From the NCBI GenBank assembly GCA_019636215.1, contig JAHBXZ010000013.1, positions 62,001 through 126,000 of the forward strand: a stretch of DNA of 64,000 nucleotides, in the 5' to 3' direction. The position numbers and the translations under genes are program-made. Below, piece after piece: positions 59,745-64,000 of the stretch. Origin of the DNA: Planctomycetota bacterium (GTDB lineage: Bacteria > Planctomycetota > UBA8742 > UBA2392). The stretch's first letter is position 1. Each line of letters opens with the position of its first letter. The notes under the pieces are model-generated. The model did no database searches. It worked only from the letters and a program-made list of their open reading frames with translations, and was not told the DNA's origin.

Positions 59745-59835
59745 GGGGTCTCCGGCAACCTGAATGCCGAGGGTGGTCGCTGCGTTTCAGATTTCATGTT
59801 GCTGACGGTATCGTGGGCCACGCGTTGATCCTAAG

Positions 59836-59950
59836 AAGTGGCACGGGCGTCCTCGCCCGTGGGAAAAAAGTGGCAGGAGCCTCTGGCTCCTGCCAAGGCC
59901 GGGGCGGGACGCCCCGGCTACCTTCAACACGGCCGAGACGGCCGTGCCAC
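59836..59950. repeat. Cluster of REP-like palindromes
   Basis: Adjacent palindromes: a CACGGGCG/CGCCCGTG hairpin (59841-59861), GGCAGGAGCC/GGCTCCTGCC (59872-59894), GCCGGGGCG/CGCCCCGGC (59898-59919) and GGCCG/CGGCC (59931-59943). The GGCTACC context after the third matches that next to palindromes near the REP-type transposase. The cluster separates argC from the heparinase-like gene. Confidence 0.8.
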
Positions 59951-59953
59951 GTT

Positions 59954-60997
59954 TTACACGTACCCAGCCGGGTGTTGCAGGCCGGCGGTTTCTTCGAGGC
60001 CGAGGATCAGGTTCAGGTTCTGCACCGCCTGGCCGGCGCCGCCTTTGACCAGGTTGTCGATCGCGCACAGGCCGACCATCATGTCGCCCTGGGCGCGGAA
60101 CATCAGGTGGGCGTTGTTGGTGCCCTGCACCAGGCGCATCTCGGGCGTGTCCTTCACGATCTGCACAAACGGTTCGTTTTCGTAGGCGTCGCGCACAATC
60201 TCATTGAAGGTGGCCATACTCTTGTGGTTATTCAGCGGGATGAACGCCGTGCTGAAGATGCCGCGCACAAACGGGCCCGACTGCGGCACAAAGAACAGGT
60301 CAAAGTCGTTGTCCTTGTTCAGGCCTTCCAGAAACGGCACGACCTCGACCAGATGCTGGTGTTCCAGCACCTTGTAGGCCCGCACATTCTGGGCGCGTTC
60401 GGGGTGGTGCGTGGTCTGCATGGGCTTGTTGCCGGAACCGCTGCTGCCGGTGATGCCGGTGACGCAGACTTCGCCCACCAGTTCGCCGTGCTTGGCAAAC
60501 GGTGCCAGCAGAAGATTCAGGCTGGTGGCAAAACAGCCGGGGCTGGCGATGTACTGGGCGGCCTTGATGGCTTGGCGGTTGAATTCGGGCGCGCCGTACA
60601 CAAAGCGCTTTTGCAGTTCAGGCGCGGTGTGCTTGGTCTTGTAGTATTGTTCCCACTTGTCGATCACCGGGCTGCGGAAGTCGCCGCTGGCATCCACGAT
60701 CTTGAGCTTGGGAAAGCGCGTGCTGATCTCGGTGGCTGCGGCCATCGCGCCGCCGTGGGGCAGGCACAGGCACACGGCGTCTACGTCGGCGCACAGGCTG
60801 ATGTCCCACACCGCGAACTCTTCGCGGATGTAACCCAGCAGGTTCGGGAAAAGTTCATGCACGCGCTTGCCGGCGTTGGATTCGCTGGTGACCCATGCGA
60901 TCTCCACGTTCGGGTGTGTGCACAGGATGCGCATCAGCTCTGACCCGATGTATCCCGATGCCCCCGCAATGCCGATTCTGAACTTGCGTTCCGCCAA
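59954..60997 (-). CDS. argC: N-acetyl-gamma-glutamyl-phosphate reductase
   Basis: ArgC reduces N-acetylglutamyl-5-phosphate to the semialdehyde in arginine biosynthesis, using NADPH. The protein has the Rossmann motif IGIAGASGYIGSELMRIL, LPHGGAMAA, the catalytic Cys in ASPGCFATS, and GITGSSGSGNKP. TTG at 60997 is chosen as start because GAGG lies six bases upstream and the Rossmann fold begins directly after (347 residues). The upstream in-frame ATG at 61069 lies within a terminator hairpin and is rejected. No other arg gene is in the window. Confidence 0.94.
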   Translation of the reverse strand: MAERKFRIGIAGASGYIGSELMRILCTHPNVEIAWVTSESNAGKRVHELFPNLLGYIREEFAVWDISLCADVDAVCLCLPHGGAMAAATEISTRFPKLKIVDASGDFRSPVIDKWEQYYKTKHTAPELQKRFVYGAPEFNRQAIKAAQYIASPGCFATSLNLLLAPFAKHGELVGEVCVTGITGSSGSGNKPMQTTHHPERAQNVRAYKVLEHQHLVEVVPFLEGLNKDNDFDLFFVPQSGPFVRGIFSTAFIPLNNHKSMATFNEIVRDAYENEPFVQIVKDTPEMRLVQGTNNAHLMFRAQGDMMVGLCAIDNLVKGGAGQAVQNLNLILGLEETAGLQHPAGYV

Positions 60998-61053
60998 AGC
61001 TGGCCTCGCTGTCGTGGTGTTGGCCCATTGATAGTTTGAAAACCACAAATCGC

Positions 61054-61079
61054 AAAGCCCCCGCGCCATGGCGGGGGCT
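61054..61079 (-). terminator. Intrinsic terminator between the ECF sigma gene and argC
   Basis: AAAGCCCCCGCC pairs with GGCGGGGGCTTT, a perfect palindrome with nearly no loop. Leftward it is followed by GCGATTTG, only weakly T-rich. It lies 18 bases after the sigma-factor stop codon at 61097. Confidence 0.75.
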
Positions 61080-61096
61080 TTGGATTTGGCGGTGGT

Positions 61097-61675
61097 TCAG
61101 GCCAGGCTTACGTCGCGGCCGGCAAAACGCTCGCGCAGGAACGTCTTGGCACGGTGCAGGCGCGACATGACTGTGCCGATTGGCAGCTTCAGCTTGGCCG
61201 CGATGTCGCGGTAGCTGAGGTCGCCCACGGTGTTCAGCAGCAGCACGTCGCGGTAGCGCCCATCCATTTCTTCCAGGCCGCCCTTGAGGTCTTCATCCAG
61301 GCTTTCCAGGAAGGTCTGGTCGCCCGCGATCTCGGAGGCCTCCATGTTGCTGAACTCGTAGGCTTCCACGACCGGGCTCTCTTCGCCGATCATCTGCTCG
61401 GCGCCTTCGACGTGCACTTCGTTCACGCGGCGCTTGGAGCGGCGATAGTCGTTGATGAACTGGTTGAACAGGATGCGCGACAGCCAGGCCTTCAGGTTTG
61501 TGCCCTGTTCATACTGCGCGAACTTGCGCAGGCCCCGGATGTAGGTTTCCTGCACCAGGTCTTCGGCATCGGCGCGGTTGCGGGTGAGGTGATATGCCTG
61601 CCCGAACAACTCCTGCATCAGCGGCAGGGCCTGGGTCTCGAACTGTTGGCGCAGCGTCGTCGTTTCGTTTTGCAT
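61097..61675 (-). CDS. ECF-type RNA polymerase sigma factor
   Basis: The 192-residue protein has sigma region 2 (LFGQAYHLTRNRADAEDLVQETYIRGLRKFAQYEQGTNLKAWLSRILFNQFINDYRRSKR in consecutive helices) and region 4 (DGRYRDVLLLNTVGDLSYRDIAAKLKLPIGTVMSRLHRAK), as in SigH/RpoE-like ECF factors of the group with GTNLKAWL. Between them is an acidic linker. No anti-sigma gene is adjacent. ATG at 61675 (MQNETTTLRQQF) is preferred; longer frames run through the TetR operator. The operator-like dyad at 61770 lies 95 bases upstream, so the TetR-family neighbour may control it. Confidence 0.93.
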   Translation of the reverse strand: MQNETTTLRQQFETQALPLMQELFGQAYHLTRNRADAEDLVQETYIRGLRKFAQYEQGTNLKAWLSRILFNQFINDYRRSKRRVNEVHVEGAEQMIGEESPVVEAYEFSNMEASEIAGDQTFLESLDEDLKGGLEEMDGRYRDVLLLNTVGDLSYRDIAAKLKLPIGTVMSRLHRAKTFLRERFAGRDVSLA

Positions 61676-61769
61676 GGCCTTATCCCCCGTTCTGATCCGG
61701 AGTAGTCCCCCGGTGTTGATTGCGAAAGTTGAATGTCGACTTTCTGAGTCCAGTTTGCGTACCAGTTGA

Positions 61770-61787
61770 ACAGACCAGTCAGTCTGT
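61770..61787. promoter_or_regulatory. TetR-type operator between the TetR and sigma genes
   Basis: ACAGAC-CAGTCA-GTCTGT is a perfect 6+6 dyad at 61770-61787. It shares 16 of 17 bases with the site at 62415-62431 in the TetR promoter. This matches operators of TetR-family regulators in general layout. It lies in the 130-base gap downstream of tetR, upstream of the ECF sigma gene. Confidence 0.75.
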
Positions 61788-61805
61788 GTATTCCCATGAA
61801 AAAGG

Positions 61806-62399
61806 CTACTCGAGCAGCTTGAAGCGGTCCTCGGCAATCTTGCGTGCGGTTTCAATCGGCCAGGTGCAGCACTGCACCGGTGATGCGGCCAGCGCTCCTT
61901 CAACCAGCAGGTAAAGTTCTGCGGCATAGTTGCTGAGCTGGTCTTCGGTCTTGCCTTTGCCCAGGTAGTGTGCCGAGACAAGCTCGTACAGCAGTTCGCG
62001 CATCGAATCCTTGTGCCATTTGACGACTTCGCGCACCCTGGACCCTGCCTCGCGGAACTCGCTGGTCATGTTCAGAAAGGCGCATCCCAGGCTGGTTCCG
62101 CTGCACTGGCAGCTTTCGGCCAGCCAGAAGAACACGCGGCGGATACGCTGGGCCGGCGTTTCACCCAGGGCCAGAAACTTGCGCAGGTCGGCCATCATCA
62201 CGTCGTGGCGTTTCTGCAGGCAGGTAACCAGCAGGTCTTCTTTGGTCTTGAAGTGGTGGTAAAAGCTGGCCTTGGCGATTTCGGCTGCGTCGATGATTTC
62301 GTTGATGCCGGTGGCGCGATAGCCGTTCTGGTAGAACAGCTTGGTGGCGGTTTCGAGCAGTCGCTCGCGTACGTTGGTTTTTTCGGCTGCTGCGGTCAT
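61806..62399 (-). CDS. TetR/AcrR-family transcriptional repressor
   Basis: The 197-residue protein has the TetR N-terminal DNA-binding domain (RERLLETATKLFYQNGYRATGINEIIDAAEIAKASFYHHFKTKEDLL, residues about 11-56) and a helical ligand domain with several Cys (CQCSGTSLGCAF), which might sense thiol-reactive or electrophilic compounds, as in NemR-type members. The gene is divergent from ubiX, with a 53-base gap. A TTGACA hexamer on its strand lies in the operator at 62415-62431, so it probably represses itself and possibly ubiX. A second matching operator precedes the sigma gene downstream. Confidence 0.94.
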   Translation of the reverse strand: MTAAAEKTNVRERLLETATKLFYQNGYRATGINEIIDAAEIAKASFYHHFKTKEDLLVTCLQKRHDVMMADLRKFLALGETPAQRIRRVFFWLAESCQCSGTSLGCAFLNMTSEFREAGSRVREVVKWHKDSMRELLYELVSAHYLGKGKTEDQLSNYAAELYLLVEGALAASPVQCCTWPIETARKIAEDRFKLLE

Positions 62400-62414
62400 G
62401 CAAGGAATGTATAC

Positions 62415-62431
62415 CAGACCAGTCTGTCTGT
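62415..62431. promoter_or_regulatory. TetR-type operator and promoter in the tetR/ubiX gap
   Basis: The CAGACCAGTC-T-GTCTGT sequence matches the site at 61771-61787 except for one base. Read leftward, TTGACA (62429-62434) followed by a weak TACATT-like -10 forms the tetR promoter, with the operator overlapping the spacer. Transcription would start within a few bases of the tetR ATG, giving an almost leaderless message. Confidence 0.7.
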
Positions 62432-62452
62432 CAAACAGGAAAGTGAACTTTT

Positions 62453-63058
62453 ATGTCCGCCACCAACCGAGTTGTGCTGGCCATCACCGGTGCCAGCGGC
62501 ATTCAATATGCCCAGCGGCTGCTGCAAACCCTTATCCAGTCAAAAGTTGAGACACATGTGGTGTTCAGTGATGCCGCCCTGGAAGTATGGCGCGCCGAAC
62601 TGGATGTGCCGTTGAAGGGCGACAGGCCTGACCTGGCCGCCTTTGCCGGCGTCGAACCCGCAGGTGTAACGCTGTACCGCAATAGTCAGGTCGGCGCCTC
62701 AATTGCCAGCGGGTCGTTTCGCCACCGCGGCATGGTGGTGTGCCCCTGCAGCATGAGCACTCTGGGCGCGATTGCCACCGGCTCAGGCGACAAGCTGATC
62801 GGCCGCGCCGCCGAAGTGGCGTTGAAGGAACGCCGCAAGCTGATTCTCGTGCCGCGCGAGACGCCGTACTCACTGATTGCCCTGCGCAACATGGTGACAC
62901 TGACCGAGGCAGGGGCGGTGATTCTCGACGCTAACCCGGGCTTTTACTCCAAGCCCTCTACGGTGCAGGAAATGGTGGATTTTGTCGTGGCCAGGGTGCT
63001 GGACCACCTTGAGATTGAACACGGCCTTGGCAAACGCTGGGGCGGCCCCAACGCGTAG
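62453..63058 (+). CDS. ubiX: UbiX-family flavin prenyltransferase
   Basis: UbiX makes the prenylated FMN cofactor used by UbiD-type decarboxylases. The 201-residue protein has the GASG FMN-binding motif near the start (LAITGASGIQYAQRLLQTL), HVVFSDAA, GSFRHRGMVVCPCSMSTLGAIATGSGDKLIGRAAEVALKERRKLILVPRETPYS (core motifs in succession) and PGFYSKPSTV. The Ser/Cys-rich CPCSMSTLG and RETP segments are diagnostic. No UbiD is in the window. The AGGAAAG upstream of the ATG is a likely ribosome binding region. Its stop codon is part of a MITE-like inverted repeat. Confidence 0.95.
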   Translation: MSATNRVVLAITGASGIQYAQRLLQTLIQSKVETHVVFSDAALEVWRAELDVPLKGDRPDLAAFAGVEPAGVTLYRNSQVGASIASGSFRHRGMVVCPCSMSTLGAIATGSGDKLIGRAAEVALKERRKLILVPRETPYSLIALRNMVTLTEAGAVILDANPGFYSKPSTVQEMVDFVVARVLDHLEIEHGLGKRWGGPNA

Positions 63059-63221
63059 AGCATTTTCACAGTTCGTTTGCAGGCTTCCGCTGGCGGCGGT
63101 CTTCGCATCTCTGCGTCGCGCTCCCTCGGCGTGGCCTCCAGCCACGCCTACGTCCGCGCTCCTTGATCTGCTCGACCGGCGCGGCGCAGAATCTCTGCAA
63201 ACAGACAGCGAAAAAGCTCTA
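63056..63221. mobile_element. MITE-like element with 27-base terminal inverted repeats
   Basis: Bases 63056-63082 (starting TAGAGCATTTTCAC) and the reverse complement of 63195-63221 (starting TAGAGCTTTTTCGC) agree at 22 of 27 positions. The 166-base element has no coding capacity and includes an inner palindrome (CGTGGCC/CCACG near 63132). The left end contains the ubiX stop codon. The TAGAGC ends resemble termini of small insertion-derived elements. Target-site duplication is not evident. Confidence 0.7.
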
Positions 63222-63259
63222 GCCTTTTCGGGCGCGGGCCGGTGCGGTACTGTCGGGCC

Positions 63260-64000
63260 ATGGCTGGCCGCGTGATCCAGGGCGACAACCTTGATGTGCT
63301 GCGCGACCTGCCCGATGGCTTTGCGCGCCTGATTTACATCGACCCGCCGTTCAACACCGGCCGCAGGCAGTTGCGCCGCACCATGCGTGTGCGCCGCGAC
63401 GATGCCGGCACGGCCGGCTTCAAGGGGGCCGGGTACCGGCGCGAGACAACCGCCAGTCGCGCCTACGCCGATGCCTTTGACGACTACCTGGGCTTTCTGC
63501 GCCCGCGCATCGAGCAGGCCCGGCGTGTACTGGCCGCCGATGGCGCGCTGTACTTTCACATTGATTACCGCGAGGCCCACTACGCCCGCGTGCAGCTGCT
63601 GGACCCGATTTTCGGGCGCGATGCGCTGATCAACGAGATCATCTGGGCCTATGACTATGGTGGCCGGCCCAAGGACCGCTGGCCGGCCAAGCACGACACG
63701 ATTTTCTTCTACGCCAGGGACCCGGCGAAGTTCGTGTTCAATGCCGCCGAGATCACTCGCGAGCCCTACATGGCGCCGGGGCTGGTCGGGCCTGAGAAGG
63801 CCGCGCGCGGCAAACTGCCCACCGATGTGTGGTGGCACACGATTGTGGGCACCAGCTCGCGCGAAAAAACCGGTTATCCCACACAGAAGCCGCTGGGCGT
63901 GCTGCGCCGCATCGTGCAGGCAAGCTCGATGCCCGGCGACCGGGTGCTGGACTTCTTTGCCGGCAGCGGCGCGATCGGCGCGGCCTGCCTTGAGCTCGGG
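63260..64000 (+). CDS. Site-specific DNA methyltransferase, N-terminal part (runs off the window)
   Basis: The visible 247 residues have the N4/N6-amino methyltransferase motifs in the order of the beta class: catalytic motif IV first (LIYIDPPFNTGRRQ, DPPF), then the target-recognition region, then motif X/I-like YPTQKPLGVLRRIV and the AdoMet-binding DFFAGSGAIGAA. The start MAGRVIQGDNLDVLRDLPDG is typical. It probably methylates adenine (N6) or cytosine (N4); the DPPF form does not separate them. No restriction endonuclease gene is visible before the edge, so it could be an orphan or part of a system continuing to the right. Confidence 0.93.
   Translation, partial: MAGRVIQGDNLDVLRDLPDGFARLIYIDPPFNTGRRQLRRTMRVRRDDAGTAGFKGAGYRRETTASRAYADAFDDYLGFLRPRIEQARRVLAADGALYFHIDYREAHYARVQLLDPIFGRDALINEIIWAYDYGGRPKDRWPAKHDTIFFYARDPAKFVFNAAEITREPYMAPGLVGPEKAARGKLPTDVWWHTIVGTSSREKTGYPTQKPLGVLRRIVQASSMPGDRVLDFFAGSGAIGAACLELG

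Noticed and set aside
61000..61069. argC start at the ATG at 61069
   Set aside because: This ATG lies in the centre of a terminator hairpin, and the extra residues do not resemble ArgC; the TTG at 60997 has a ribosome binding site.

Overview
The window is a 64 kb piece of a high-GC bacterial chromosome with no rRNA or tRNA gene, so the host cannot be fixed from the sequence alone. A cytosolic Hanks-type kinase with a TPR tail, two ECF sigma factors, a Uma2-type nuclease, a GEVED/choice-of-anchor-D surface protein with a C-terminal sorting tail, secreted heparinase-like and trypsin-like proteins, a CdsA with a diverged signature and many palindromic intergenic repeats together suggest Planctomycetota or a close relative. 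This placement is an inference.

Layout. 1-7722 is leftward: polA, a repeat-invaded lipoprotein gene, coaE, rho and the start of an Mrp/ApbC ATPase. 8045-11700 is rightward: two tandem paralogous membrane proteins, each ending in a BRCT-like domain, then a small secreted protein. 11746-14578 is leftward (Uma2 nuclease, HemW-like radical SAM enzyme, DegP-like lipoprotein protease). 14667-16942 is rightward (lspA, pyrD, a REP-type transposase). Then come maf and a YkgJ-like protein (leftward), an ECF sigma factor with a membrane/PDZ partner (rightward), a HigBA toxin-antitoxin pair, a Ser/Thr kinase and moaA (leftward), and a VOC protein, queF and an SDR (rightward). A ferredoxin-ASKHA protein (leftward) faces a long rightward block: an AddB-like/AddA-like recombination nuclease-helicase pair, a MATE transporter, a GNAT enzyme, cdsA, phoH and a lipoprotein.

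38446-54910 holds a protease/beta-helix lipoprotein, a TrmB-type regulator, the 1224-residue surface protein behind a possible c-di-GMP-type leader, a LigD-PE-like protein whose start codon overlaps that of truA, a phosphoesterase, hpf, yvcK, an mtfA gene broken by one stop codon, a three-domain Aas-type phospholipid repair protein under a palindromic operator, and an unknown membrane protein. 55041-64000 holds ppdK, a heparinase-like protein, argC, an ECF sigma factor, a TetR repressor with two matching operators, ubiX, a MITE-like element and the start of a DNA methyltransferase.

Most genes are housekeeping: replication and repair, termination, CoA, pyrimidine, arginine, queuosine, molybdenum cofactor, membrane lipids and ribosome hibernation. 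The unusual material is (i) the tandem membrane-anchored BRCT-like pair; (ii) several families of short repeats, including hairpins whose arms are heptanucleotide tandem arrays, some inserted in frame into genes; (iii) a structured, unexplained intergenic segment before addB; and (iv) the TetR/ECF/UbiX regulatory cluster.
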